Positions 34,645-42,350 of a stretch of DNA of 42,350 nucleotides are shown here, piece by piece. Source of the DNA: Psychrobacter immobilis (GTDB lineage Bacteria > Pseudomonadota > Gammaproteobacteria > Pseudomonadales > Moraxellaceae). Every line of letters begins with the position of its first letter. The first letter of the stretch is position 1. The translations under genes were made by a program, and so were the position numbers. The DNA is taken from the NCBI RefSeq assembly GCF_904846185.1, contig NZ_CAJGZQ010000030.1:1-42350 (forward strand). The letters are read 5' to 3'. A model generated the notes under the pieces. That model ran no database searches and was not told the origin of the DNA. It saw only the letters and a list, made by a program, of their open reading frames with translations.

Positions 34645-37293
34645 ATGAATAATAAAGGGTTTCATCTGTCGGTTAGCGCCGTTAGTAAGGCGAAAAATCA
34701 TAGCGTGGTGGCAAAGTCGGCTTATAATTCTGGCTCAAAACTGGTTGATGAGCAGTCAGGAGTCGTCCACGATTACACCAGTAAAGCTAAAGACAAAATC
34801 TTAAATTTAGTAGACAGTGATGGTACTAAATACACGCAAGTTCTTGAGAAAAATGTGATGCATACGGCGTTGATAACGCCAACTCTTGCTGGGGATCTAG
34901 CAGTGACACGTGAGGGTTTTTGGAATGATATCGAACGCATTGAGACTCGTAAAAACGCGCAATTGGGTACTGAGATTGACGTGATGTTTCCTGATGGGAT
35001 CACCGCGGATCAGCGTATAGTTCTGGCCGAGCGCTACGCTCAAACCTTATCTGATCGCTATAACGTGCTTGTCGATGTGGCCATTCATCGGCCCCACAGT
35101 CACGAGAAACATGTGGGGGAGGTTGAAGTGGTTGAGCTGACCAGTCGTAACTTTCATGCCCATATTTTACTCTCAAGCCGTGAGATAGTAGCGGATGTTG
35201 AGGGTTATGCTTTATCAGCACGCAAGAATTGGTTGCAGTGGTCAACGGAGGAGCGGTTATCTAAGGGGTTAAACGGACGCGGCGATGAGCTTAAATATCA
35301 ACGCACCCTTTGGGCGGATATGGCCAATGAGCTACTGCCTAAGAATAAAACCATTAGTGAGAAATCCTACCGTGAGCTGGGCATCAATCGTTTGCCAAAA
35401 ATGAAACTGGGTAAATCACTATATAAGGATATTCTCAAAGGCAATCGTTCAGTGATTCACGAGTACAACGAGACGATTGATGAGATCAATGCTTACATTG
35501 AAAAAAATGGTTTAGTAATTGAGTACGACGACAAGGGACGTATTGACCTAGAAAGCAATGAACAAGAGGTTAACGGCGTCACAATACATTATAAAAAGCG
35601 TAAACCCTTTGCGCGAATTGAGCTCAGTAATATCCGCTTTGTAGATCCTGCCGCTGAACTTGAACCCGCTATCCCTAAAAGTAACAGTCAGACGCATAGT
35701 GATGCGGCCAATGATCACGTACTTGATGAGCTTTTAGCAATCTCAGCCGACTTTGTGAGTCAAAAAAAGATGGTACGCAGCGCCTTATTTTCAACCATTG
35801 ATGCGCTGCATGAAGAGTTAGCGCACCAGTCTAAACAGATTATTACCATTGATAAAAACATTAAGAGTACCCAGCGGTTCACCGAGGAGGTGGGACAGGA
35901 TTTTAGTGACCCCCGCCAAAAAATGATTGAGCTTGCTAGGCAGATAAGCACAAAAGAGCAAAGTGAGGCACTAAAGGCGGCTTTAGCGTTGGTTGAGGAG
36001 TTTAGACAAGATGATACCCTACAAACAGGCCGCGCTGTTAGCCGTCTTGAAGAGCAGCTGTCACAGATTGATAAAACGGTGCTGAACAATAAAACGGTTT
36101 TAAAAAAGCTGATCCCGCTTAATAATGAAGTCATTGCTGACTACAAAGGGTTGAAGGCCACGCTAAAACCCTTTGCCGCAAAGCTGAATAAACTGGCGAC
36201 TGGCTTTAAAGCTCTTGATGAGATTGATATTGAAAAATCCGACTTATCCTTACAGTGGGATCAAGCGTTTTCGGATCTACAAGATATAGACGTCACCAAT
36301 AACATGGACACTTATCATAAGTTTGCCGCATTTGCAGATCTGGATGTTGAGCGCTTTAAATATCTTCAAAAAGAGCGTGAGGTGCTCAGTACGTTAAAAG
36401 CGGTAGAGATAAACGCGGATGCTGATACTCGTTTGACGGCATTGGCCGCTGATGTTAAAGCGTTTAAGACCACCAATAATGAAGACATCAAACAGTTAAA
36501 GCAGCAAATTAATACCAGTAAAAAGACTTATCAGCGCTTATCACCGTTTTATGAGCAGCGTATCGCCTTACTGGATCAAAGTGAGGCGGTGATCGTGCAA
36601 GATGATGATTTATACGATGAAATCATAAGTACCAAGACTACTCAGTTGAATGCAGATCGGCTTGAGGACTGGCGCAGCCGTACTATGGCGCTGCAATATC
36701 AGCTCAACAAAGCGCATGAGCAAGCAAAGCTTAAGAAAGAGGCTGAGCGCGCACGAGAGGAGGCTTTGATCAGGCGGCGAGAAACCTTAAAACAGAGGCG
36801 GCAGCAGGCATCTCTTAAGCGTCAGCGAATCAATGAGACCAAAGCATATCGAGATCGATTTGACAATTTAGTGGTACGGGTGCGTAACCGCGTTAATACC
36901 CTTGATTTTAAGGCCGTTGATGCACCGATCGAAGTGATCAACGCGGCTGAGGCGGTTGCCGCACAAGCATTTATATTCACTACTCTAAAACACACTGACA
37001 GCTTTACGACACTACAAAAAAGTTTACGAGACACCGATGCCAAAAAAATTGCAACGCAGGTGCAGAAGGCAGCAACGACGCTATGGCAACAGCTTGAGCG
37101 CTTGCCTGACAATCAAGATAAGGTCGAGGTGTTAACGAAAATCAATGAGCGCTTTGAGCACGTTCCTGCTATCACCATAGATGGGGCAACGCTCACACAA
37201 ACTGTGACAGATCACCTGCAAAAAACGAAGAACGCCATCCAAGCGCATGAACAAGCACAAACACGCCGCTACTCCTCACCACGCCCATTTTAG
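34645..37293 (+). CDS. mobA: MobA/MobL-family relaxase
   Basis: I start at ATG 34645 (MNNKGFHLSVSAVSKAKNHS), since the longer frame would need TTG. The 882-aa protein has an N-terminal relaxase domain (about 1-230) of the MOBQ type: KSAYNSG with the likely catalytic Tyr 27, and the metal site HRPHSHEKH...NFHAHILLSSRE with His 171 and His 173. The rest (about 330-860) is long helical coiled coil. It nicks oriT and carries the strand in mobilisation. There is no helicase or primase signature. No conjugation genes are present, so transfer would need a helper. Confidence 0.92.
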   Translation: MNNKGFHLSVSAVSKAKNHSVVAKSAYNSGSKLVDEQSGVVHDYTSKAKDKILNLVDSDGTKYTQVLEKNVMHTALITPTLAGDLAVTREGFWNDIERIETRKNAQLGTEIDVMFPDGITADQRIVLAERYAQTLSDRYNVLVDVAIHRPHSHEKHVGEVEVVELTSRNFHAHILLSSREIVADVEGYALSARKNWLQWSTEERLSKGLNGRGDELKYQRTLWADMANELLPKNKTISEKSYRELGINRLPKMKLGKSLYKDILKGNRSVIHEYNETIDEINAYIEKNGLVIEYDDKGRIDLESNEQEVNGVTIHYKKRKPFARIELSNIRFVDPAAELEPAIPKSNSQTHSDAANDHVLDELLAISADFVSQKKMVRSALFSTIDALHEELAHQSKQIITIDKNIKSTQRFTEEVGQDFSDPRQKMIELARQISTKEQSEALKAALALVEEFRQDDTLQTGRAVSRLEEQLSQIDKTVLNNKTVLKKLIPLNNEVIADYKGLKATLKPFAAKLNKLATGFKALDEIDIEKSDLSLQWDQAFSDLQDIDVTNNMDTYHKFAAFADLDVERFKYLQKEREVLSTLKAVEINADADTRLTALAADVKAFKTTNNEDIKQLKQQINTSKKTYQRLSPFYEQRIALLDQSEAVIVQDDDLYDEIISTKTTQLNADRLEDWRSRTMALQYQLNKAHEQAKLKKEAERAREEALIRRRETLKQRRQQASLKRQRINETKAYRDRFDNLVVRVRNRVNTLDFKAVDAPIEVINAAEAVAAQAFIFTTLKHTDSFTTLQKSLRDTDAKKIATQVQKAATTLWQQLERLPDNQDKVEVLTKINERFEHVPAITIDGATLTQTVTDHLQKTKNAIQAHEQAQTRRYSSPRPF

Positions 37294-37318
37294 GCGGCAT
37301 TATAATAATGAGTACCCC

Positions 37319-38275
37319 ATGAATAAAGACAATAGCAATGAGCAAGACATACACGATCAACTTGTTAACCTAGTGACTTCATTGACTCCGGTCATTGGGG
37401 CCTTGCGTGAGCTGATTAAGCGAGCCGATGATGCGGTAGCGAGGCGGCTTGAGCGTTCGCTTAGCGGTATTGATAGCAAGGTGAATGAGGTGTCTTCTGC
37501 CATTGAAGAATTAGGTAGTAGCGCAAGCACGACTTCGCAGGCATTGAGCCAGTATCAAGAACTCGTGTTAAAGCAGCTTCAAGCAGCAATGACGGCTTTC
37601 ACTGACAATGAGATGCCGCGTCGTTATGATGACAAAATAGCGGGCATCATCACCGATATGAAGCAGCAGATTGATACGGCTGTAGAGTCGGTCGTTACTG
37701 CTAAAAACGACAGCATAGAGGTACAAATCAGTACCATGCAAGGAGTTGCTGATAAACTTAGCGCAAGCGCTGACAATCTAGCCCTATTCACCAATCAGTA
37801 CCAAGCTGGTCATAAGCAGATTATTGAAGATATTGAGACCTTTGAGACCACCACCAAAACGCGGATTGAGCAGGTCGAGGCTAGAGCTAGTAAAGACTTG
37901 GACAAAATTCATAAGTCCATTGAGACTATGAGTATTAAAAGGATTGCAGCCGCTGTCGCAGCGGGTACGATGGCTGTGATAATAAGTTTGGTGGCCCTGG
38001 TATTTTGGTATGTGCCAAGCTTTGATGAGATTGCAGAAATGAGACAGCAGCAAGCAGAGCTACAGCGCGGCATCGATGAGCTTGAAACGGGTTGGAAACA
38101 GGCCTTTAATAATGCTCAAAGTGCGCAGTTTATTTTGGCTTGTGATGTTAATAAAGAGCAGCCTGATGCAATCAGCTGGTGCGTTAGAGCAGACAGTAAG
38201 AGTGTTTTGAGAGATGAGAGAGGCTTTGTTTATTATAAAATAGCTGGGGTGCCGCGTGCAAAGCCGACTGAGTAA
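37319..38275 (+). CDS. Mobilisation accessory-like coiled-coil membrane protein
   Basis: I start at ATG 37319 (MNKDNSNEQDIHDQLVN), 25 bases after the relaxase stop; the upstream frame overlaps the relaxase gene. The 318-aa product has a long helical part (about 5-200) and one membrane helix (about 207-229, IAAAVAAGTMAVIISLVALVFW). A C-terminal domain of about 90 aa with two Cys follows. Proteins of this layout follow MobA/MobL genes in small plasmids (MobB/MbeB-like). The role is inferred from position. Confidence 0.65.
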   Translation: MNKDNSNEQDIHDQLVNLVTSLTPVIGALRELIKRADDAVARRLERSLSGIDSKVNEVSSAIEELGSSASTTSQALSQYQELVLKQLQAAMTAFTDNEMPRRYDDKIAGIITDMKQQIDTAVESVVTAKNDSIEVQISTMQGVADKLSASADNLALFTNQYQAGHKQIIEDIETFETTTKTRIEQVEARASKDLDKIHKSIETMSIKRIAAAVAAGTMAVIISLVALVFWYVPSFDEIAEMRQQQAELQRGIDELETGWKQAFNNAQSAQFILACDVNKEQPDAISWCVRADSKSVLRDERGFVYYKIAGVPRAKPTE

Positions 38276-38378
38276 AGACGTATGGCAATAGTGAGCTATA
38301 TTGCCCAAAAGTGCGTCTTCTGAAACATATAAGACTGAAAAAAGGCTTGTTTGATTGTCGTTATCTTTGTCTATATTA

Positions 38379-38410
38379 AAAAGCCAGATAATGACACTTT
38401 ATCTGGCTTT
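38379..38410. terminator. Terminator behind the mobilisation genes
   Basis: AAAGCCAGATAA and TTATCTGGCTTT pair perfectly around a short loop, with A/T-rich ends on both sides. It lies between convergent genes and can serve both. Confidence 0.85.
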
Positions 38411-38463
38411 AAGGGTTATTGTTTCTTGTTAAACAAGAAGTCTGTAAATATAAGCTAAAGTGA

Positions 38464-38739
38464 CTAGGCTGCTTGGTCAGTGTGAGCTGTGACCAACTCT
38501 ATAAAAGCAGTTTCAAGGATGCTTAAAGTGTAGTCGTCAACGATAAGACCATCATCCAGCTGTCGTTGTACCCAGACATACACCGCTTCATCATTATAAA
38601 GAATGGCGTCAACACCCAGTAATGATGCCAGCTGTATGCCTTGCTGTATTTGTAAGCTTGATAACAGCTCAGAAGCTAAGGCTTTAGTCTGTTCACTAAA
38701 CCATGTGCAGCTGTTGAGCCGCGATAGATTGTTATTCAT
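38464..38739 (-). CDS. Hypothetical plasmid protein
   Basis: This 91-aa protein has AGGAGA at a proper distance before the ATG. It is mostly helical (SEQTKALASELLSSLQIQQG, LSILETAFIELVTAHT) with a short middle part NDEAVYVWVQRQLDDGLIVD. I do not recognise a family. TTTCTACAGGT in its upstream region (38787-38797) recurs before hsdM, which may mean shared control. Confidence 0.6.
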   Translation of the reverse strand: MNNNLSRLNSCTWFSEQTKALASELLSSLQIQQGIQLASLLGVDAILYNDEAVYVWVQRQLDDGLIVDDYTLSILETAFIELVTAHTDQAA

Positions 38740-38895
38740 TAGTATTCTCCTGCAGATTATTGTGTGTAAATAATGGATAAAATGACTTTCTACAGGTCAA
38801 ATTATACCTATGTTTTAATCTATTGCAAGAGAAAATGACCTTCTATAGGACTTTTTGTACGTTTGAGGGTTATAATGTCTTATCAAAGAGTGTGT

Positions 38896-39120
38896 TTACT
38901 CAGGCGACTCACTGCTGTTCTCATTTATGATTTCATATAAATCACCAACATTGATTCTAAGATACGTGCATAAAGACTCGATGACATCTAGGTCAACTCG
39001 GGTGGCTTCTTCATGATACATGCGAGTAATGGTGCCACGATTGATGCCAGTATCCCTTGCGACATCGGCAATTTTAAGGCGTCTTTCGCCCATGATGGTC
39101 GATAAGTGACACTTCACCAT
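38896..39120 (-). CDS. Cro/CI-type HTH transcriptional regulator
   Basis: This 74-aa single-domain repressor matches the HTH_26 group (PF13443): LSTIMGERRLKIADVARDTG, INRGTITRMYHEEATRVDLD, then VIESLCTYLRINVGDLYEI. GAGGAAA precedes the ATG. It may act on its own promoter, on the parA promoter facing away, or on the repeated TTTCTACAGGT sites nearby. Confidence 0.85.
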   Translation of the reverse strand: MVKCHLSTIMGERRLKIADVARDTGINRGTITRMYHEEATRVDLDVIESLCTYLRINVGDLYEIINENSSESPE

Positions 39121-39437
39121 AGTGGTTTCCTCATTAACGATTGGTGGTTTTTGATTGGTGAGCGGATTATAACGAATATGAGCGGCTAAAGTATTGCTTT
39201 TAGTAGCTCAAATTGATATCTAATAGCGACAATTTATCTAGTAGTAGGCAGTTTATGATGCTGTCTTTGATACAGGACGTCCATCATGATGGATATACGC
39301 TCGTTAGAAAAGGCGATGCTATTTTTACTATAAGATATTGCTATTAGTAATGATGTGACGTACATTTTTAGTTATACTTATATACTTATATACTTATATA
39401 CTTATATACTTAATGCATACTACAGGGATCTGTATTT
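39121..39437. other. Intergenic region before parA
   Basis: About 317 bases without a gene, between the HTH gene and parA, which diverge. It contains the five 8-bp repeats listed next and AT-rich promoter-like DNA. Confidence 0.7.
39373..39412. repeat. Five TATACTTA repeats, candidate partition site
   Basis: TATACTTA occurs five times in a row without change. It ends 25 bases before the parA ATG. Small ParG-like proteins bind short repeats in this position, both to repress parA and to mark the partition site. Confidence 0.75.
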
Positions 39438-40076
39438 ATGAAGGTAATTGCGGTATTGAATCAGAAGGGCGGCAGCGGTAAGACCACCATTGCAACGCAT
39501 TTAGCACGGGGACTACAGCTAAAAGGTCATAGTGTGCTGCTGGTAGATAGCGACCAACAGGGCAGTGCGCGTGACTGGAGAGCAGTTGATGAAGACAATC
39601 CAGTACCAGTGATCGGGCTCGACAGACCAACGCTTGATAAAGATTTAAAAAGCGTCTCTGATAAAGATTATGTGGTGATCGATGGGTCACCGCAAGCCAC
39701 CAGTTTGGCCATTTCAGCTATTAAAGCCGCTGATTTTATATTGATTCCGGTGCAGCCGAGCCCCTACGATATTTGGGCGACCAGCGATTTGGTTGATTTA
39801 GTGCAGCAGCGTATTGAAATGATGGATGGCAAACTAAAGGCGGCGTTTGTCGTGTCACGTGCTATTCAAAACACCAATATAGGTAAGGAAGTAGCGACAG
39901 CACTACTCGATTATAACCTTCCAGTGTTAGAGACCAGAGTGATGCAGCGTGTTGCTTATCCTAACAGTGCTGCCCTTGGTAAAACAGTATTTGATACCGA
40001 ATCGCCTAATAGCAATGCGATACAAGAGATAACCGCATTGGTCAGTGAGATTCAAACATTTTTTGGTGAGGAATAA
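39438..40076 (+). CDS. parA: Plasmid partition ATPase ParA
   Basis: This 212-aa deviant Walker-A ATPase of the short ParA (ParF-like) type has KGGSGKTT (10-17), LLVDSDQQGSARDW (Walker A' region), YVVIDGSP (Walker B) and LIPVQPSPYDIWAT. It has no N-terminal HTH domain, so the partner must repress the operon. It moves plasmid copies apart on the nucleoid. The partner gene starts 3 bases after the stop. Confidence 0.94.
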   Translation: MKVIAVLNQKGGSGKTTIATHLARGLQLKGHSVLLVDSDQQGSARDWRAVDEDNPVPVIGLDRPTLDKDLKSVSDKDYVVIDGSPQATSLAISAIKAADFILIPVQPSPYDIWATSDLVDLVQQRIEMMDGKLKAAFVVSRAIQNTNIGKEVATALLDYNLPVLETRVMQRVAYPNSAALGKTVFDTESPNSNAIQEITALVSEIQTFFGEE

Positions 40077-40079
40077 GTT

Positions 40080-40289
40080 ATGAGTTTATCAGCAGGTCGT
40101 CCTAGTAAGAACGTTAAGGATCAGTTAGCGCTATCAGATGTGACGGATAGTTCCAAAAAGACGGTACGAGTGAATTTCAATCTAGATGAAGATAAGCATG
40201 TTGCACTCAAACGGTATGCGCTTGAGAGCCGCAAAACGGTTACTGAGCTGTTGACTGAGATGATTGAGGAAAAGTTGGTTGAGCGATAA
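40080..40289 (+). CDS. ParG-like ribbon-helix-helix partition partner
   Basis: This 69-aa protein has a flexible basic start (MSLSAGRPSKNVKDQ) and a ribbon-helix-helix end: KKTVRVNFNLDEDKHVALKR, then ESRKTVTELLTEMIEEKL. That layout matches ParG-type centromere-binding proteins, whose tail stimulates the ParA ATPase. It follows parA by 3 bases. The TATACTTA array is its likely target. Confidence 0.8.
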   Translation: MSLSAGRPSKNVKDQLALSDVTDSSKKTVRVNFNLDEDKHVALKRYALESRKTVTELLTEMIEEKLVER

Positions 40290-40607
40290 GCATAAGACAT
40301 AAAATCTATATCGGTTATAGGATTTTAGAGCTGATTTTTTCAACACCCACTCAGCCAGTATTTTTTTAGCGACAGACTAATGATGACTATTTTTATTGTT
40401 GATCTGTTACTGTTAAGCTATCTATGCGCTATTTAGAAACCATCTTTTACTACCTAACCTGTAGAAGGATTGTACTTTTTACAGGTTAGATTTGTTTTAG
40501 TCCGATATTTCTACAGGTTAGCTTTATAAATACCTATTAAAACAACTGGCTAACTGAATTTAAACTTTAACTAATACTACCCCTCAGAACATAGAGAACA
40601 AAAAAAC
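40290..40607. other. Intergenic region before hsdM
   Basis: No gene is seen in 318 bases. CTAACCTGTA at 40454 and its complement TACAGGTTAG at 40480 and 40512 give three copies of one motif, two forming an inverted repeat. The region is otherwise AT-rich and should hold the hsdM promoter. Confidence 0.65.
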
Positions 40608-42197
40608 ATGGCTAAAACACCTGCAAACAAAAAAGATAAAACAGACAATGGCAATTTTGAAGAAGCTCTTTGGGATGCTGCTAACAAGCTTCGCGGTAGC
40701 GTCGAATCATCAGAATATAAGCATATCGTTCTTAGCCTGATTTTCTTAAAATTCATCAGTGATACTTTTGAGCAGCAGCGCCAAAAGCTGATCAATACAG
40801 GCTATGAAAAGCATATCGACATGGTGCAAGCCTATACCAAAGATAACGTGTTCTATTTGCCAGAGGAGAGCCGTTGGCGTTTTATTCAGCAGAATGCCAA
40901 GCAAGAAGACATCGCGCTTAAAATCGACACAGCGCTCAGTACCATTGAAAAGACCAATCAATCATTGAAAGGCGCATTGCCTGATAATTACTTCTCGCGT
41001 CTGGGCTTAACGGCAAGTAAGCTTGCCGCATTGATTGATGTGGTCAATAACATCGACACTATTGGTAATCCAGAAGAAGACACGGTAGGGCGCGTGTACG
41101 AGTATTTCTTGGGTAAGTTTGCCGCGACTGAAGGCAAGGGCGGTGGTGAGTTCTATACGCCTAAGTCTGTGGTTAATCTAATTGCTGAAATGGTTGAGCC
41201 GTATCAAGGCAAAATCTATGATCCCTGCTGCGGTTCAGGCGGTATGTTCGTCCAGTCCATCAAGTTTATCGAGAGTCACCACGGTAATACCAAAGACGTG
41301 TCTATCTATGGGCAAGAGTACACCAGCACGACCTATAAACTCGCTAAGATGAACCTTGCCATTCGTGGTATCTCTAGCAACTTGGGCGATGTGGCTGCCG
41401 ATACTTTCTTTAAAGATCAGCACGAAGACCTCAAAGCGGACTTCATCATGGCAAACCCACCTTTTAACCAAAAGGATTGGCGCGCCTCTGACGAGCTGGT
41501 CGATGATCCACGCTGGGCAGGGTATCCGACACCGCCGACAGGCAATGCCAACTATGCTTGGATATTACACATGATATCTAAGCTCTCTGAGCACGGTACA
41601 GCAGGTTTCGTACTGGCCAATGGTTCGATGTCTACTACTACCAGTGGTGAGGGTGATATACGCGAGCAAATCATCAAAAACGATCTTGTCGATTGTATGA
41701 TTGCGCTACCAGGTCAGCTGTTTTATACCACGCAGATTCCGGTGTGCTTATGGTTCATCAGTAAAGACAAAGCCGCCACCTCCGCTGATAGTAAAGCAAA
41801 AGGGCTGCGTAATCGTAGCGGTGAGACGCTATTCATCGATGCTCGTAATATCGGTGCGATGATAGATCGGACGCATAAAGAATTTTCTACTGATGATATC
41901 GAAGCGATAGCTAAGACCTATCATGCGTGGCGCGGTGAAGCGGAGGCGGGCGGTTATGAAGCCTATGCGGACGAAGCAGGCTACTGTAAATCAGCCACAC
42001 TTGATGACATTAAAGCCAATGATTATGTACTCACTCCTGGGCGTTATGTTGGTGCTGCTGCTATCGAAGATGACGGCATCCCGTTTGAGACTAAGATGCT
42101 AGAGTTAAGCCAAACGCTATATGCACAGATGCAAGAATCTAAAAAGCTAGATGCGACCATTCGTCGGAATTTGGAGGTGTTGGGTTATGGCGAGTGA
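40608..42197 (+). CDS. hsdM: Type I restriction-modification methyltransferase HsdM
   Basis: This 529-aa N6-adenine methylase subunit has an HsdM N-terminal helical domain (about 16-150, LWDAANKLRGSVESSEYKHI). The SAM motif YDPCCGSGGMFVQS (204-217) and the catalytic NPPF (283-286) follow. It needs HsdS for target recognition. Its stop overlaps the hsdS start (ATGGCGAGTGA). The hsdS gene is cut after 13 codons by an insertion, so this HsdM probably lacks its specificity subunit unless another copy exists. The hsdR gene is not in the window. Confidence 0.95.
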   Translation: MAKTPANKKDKTDNGNFEEALWDAANKLRGSVESSEYKHIVLSLIFLKFISDTFEQQRQKLINTGYEKHIDMVQAYTKDNVFYLPEESRWRFIQQNAKQEDIALKIDTALSTIEKTNQSLKGALPDNYFSRLGLTASKLAALIDVVNNIDTIGNPEEDTVGRVYEYFLGKFAATEGKGGGEFYTPKSVVNLIAEMVEPYQGKIYDPCCGSGGMFVQSIKFIESHHGNTKDVSIYGQEYTSTTYKLAKMNLAIRGISSNLGDVAADTFFKDQHEDLKADFIMANPPFNQKDWRASDELVDDPRWAGYPTPPTGNANYAWILHMISKLSEHGTAGFVLANGSMSTTTSGEGDIREQIIKNDLVDCMIALPGQLFYTTQIPVCLWFISKDKAATSADSKAKGLRNRSGETLFIDARNIGAMIDRTHKEFSTDDIEAIAKTYHAWRGEAEAGGYEAYADEAGYCKSATLDDIKANDYVLTPGRYVGAAAIEDDGIPFETKMLELSQTLYAQMQESKKLDATIRRNLEVLGYGE

Positions 42198-42228
42198 TTG
42201 GAAAGAAGTGATTTTAGATGACGTATAG
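42187..42228 (+). pseudogene. hsdS: hsdS start cut off by an insertion sequence
   Basis: The frame MASDWKEVILDDV then ends at TAG (42226). SDWKEVxLxDV is the usual HsdS beginning, and the ATG overlaps the hsdM end by 11 bases, the normal coupling. The stop comes from the left end of the IS630-type element. The rest of hsdS should lie beyond the window. Confidence 0.8.
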
Positions 42229-42350
42229 TCAGTCTTTTATAAATAAGATACAATACTTTTAAAATAAGCGACACGGCAGAAGAATACATGACCTATTCAG
42301 CAGACTTTCGAGCGCAAGTGATCAAAAGTGTCCAAAACAAAGACATGAGT
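42226..42350 (+). mobile_element. Left part of an IS630-family element (runs off the window)
   Basis: The element seems to begin at a TA (about 42224-42227), the IS630/Tc1 target, followed by AGTCAGTCTTTTATAAATAA as the likely left terminal repeat. Only the left end and the transposase start are present, so the right repeat and target duplication cannot be checked here. Confidence 0.65.
42288..42350 (+). CDS. IS630-family transposase, N-terminal start only
   Basis: The 21 visible codons read MTYSADFRAQVIKSVQNKDM. MTYSxDFRxxVxxxxxxxxxS is the usual start of IS630-family transposases (helix-turn-helix part, orfA). The gene continues past the window end. Confidence 0.75.
   Translation, partial: MTYSADFRAQVIKSVQNKDMS

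Overview
The window looks like a gammaproteobacterium of the Moraxellaceae, most likely Psychrobacter. This rests on moderate AT-richness, the style of the proteins, the tatABC and ccmFGHI layout, and a Rep_3/iteron plasmid backbone with a MobA/MobL relaxase, as is common in Psychrobacter and Acinetobacter. The genus is an inference from recognition, not from a search.

Layout. 1-1350: an 8-bp tandem repeat, then an IS982-family element (148-1172, 7-bp target duplication) inserted in the remnant of a serine recombinase. 1389-2153: a TauE/SafE-type permease. 2619-7153 (minus): ccmF-ccmG-ccmH-ccmI with overlapping ends, the haem-ligation half of System I cytochrome c maturation. 7398-8687: an unusual ATP-grasp protein. 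8778-10370 (minus): tatA-tatB-tatC. 10451-24636: a large copper-resistance island. It holds a Cu(I) P-type ATPase with three N-terminal metal-binding modules, a tiny Met/His-rich membrane protein, a DUF5676 protein, an ICMT-like methyltransferase, an APC permease, a DUF305 protein and a broken copy of its 3' end, CopB, the multicopper oxidase CopA, a DUF411 lipoprotein, a cytochrome c, two small secreted proteins, and a divergent copper two-component system. 24820-25704: lgt. 26517-27239: a secreted CHAP/NlpC-P60-like protein. 27240-28612: about 1.4 kb without a convincing gene but with many inverted repeats.

28613-42350 is a plasmid-type backbone: a KfrA-like protein with a 21-bp inverted-repeat operator, a TnpB-only IS605-type element inside a BrnA-like gene, yefM-yoeB, an orphan DinJ/RelB-type antitoxin, a Rep_3 initiator with five 21-bp iterons, a candidate oriT, a MobA/MobL relaxase and accessory protein, an HTH regulator, a ParA/ParG-like pair behind five 8-bp repeats, and hsdM. 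The hsdS gene after hsdM stops after 13 codons, where an IS630-family element begins. The window ends inside that element.

How the parts fit. CopA (multicopper oxidase) carries a twin-arginine signal, so TatABC would export it. The copper-island cytochrome c (CAGCH) needs the Ccm ligase. The DUF411 lipoprotein needs Lgt. CopR/CopS probably control the island through TGACA pairs with 11-bp spacing, which I see in front of the small secreted proteins and between them and copR. The continuity of housekeeping genes (ccm, tat, lgt) with a complete plasmid replication, mobilisation and partition set suggests an integrated plasmid, although an assembly join cannot be excluded from one window.
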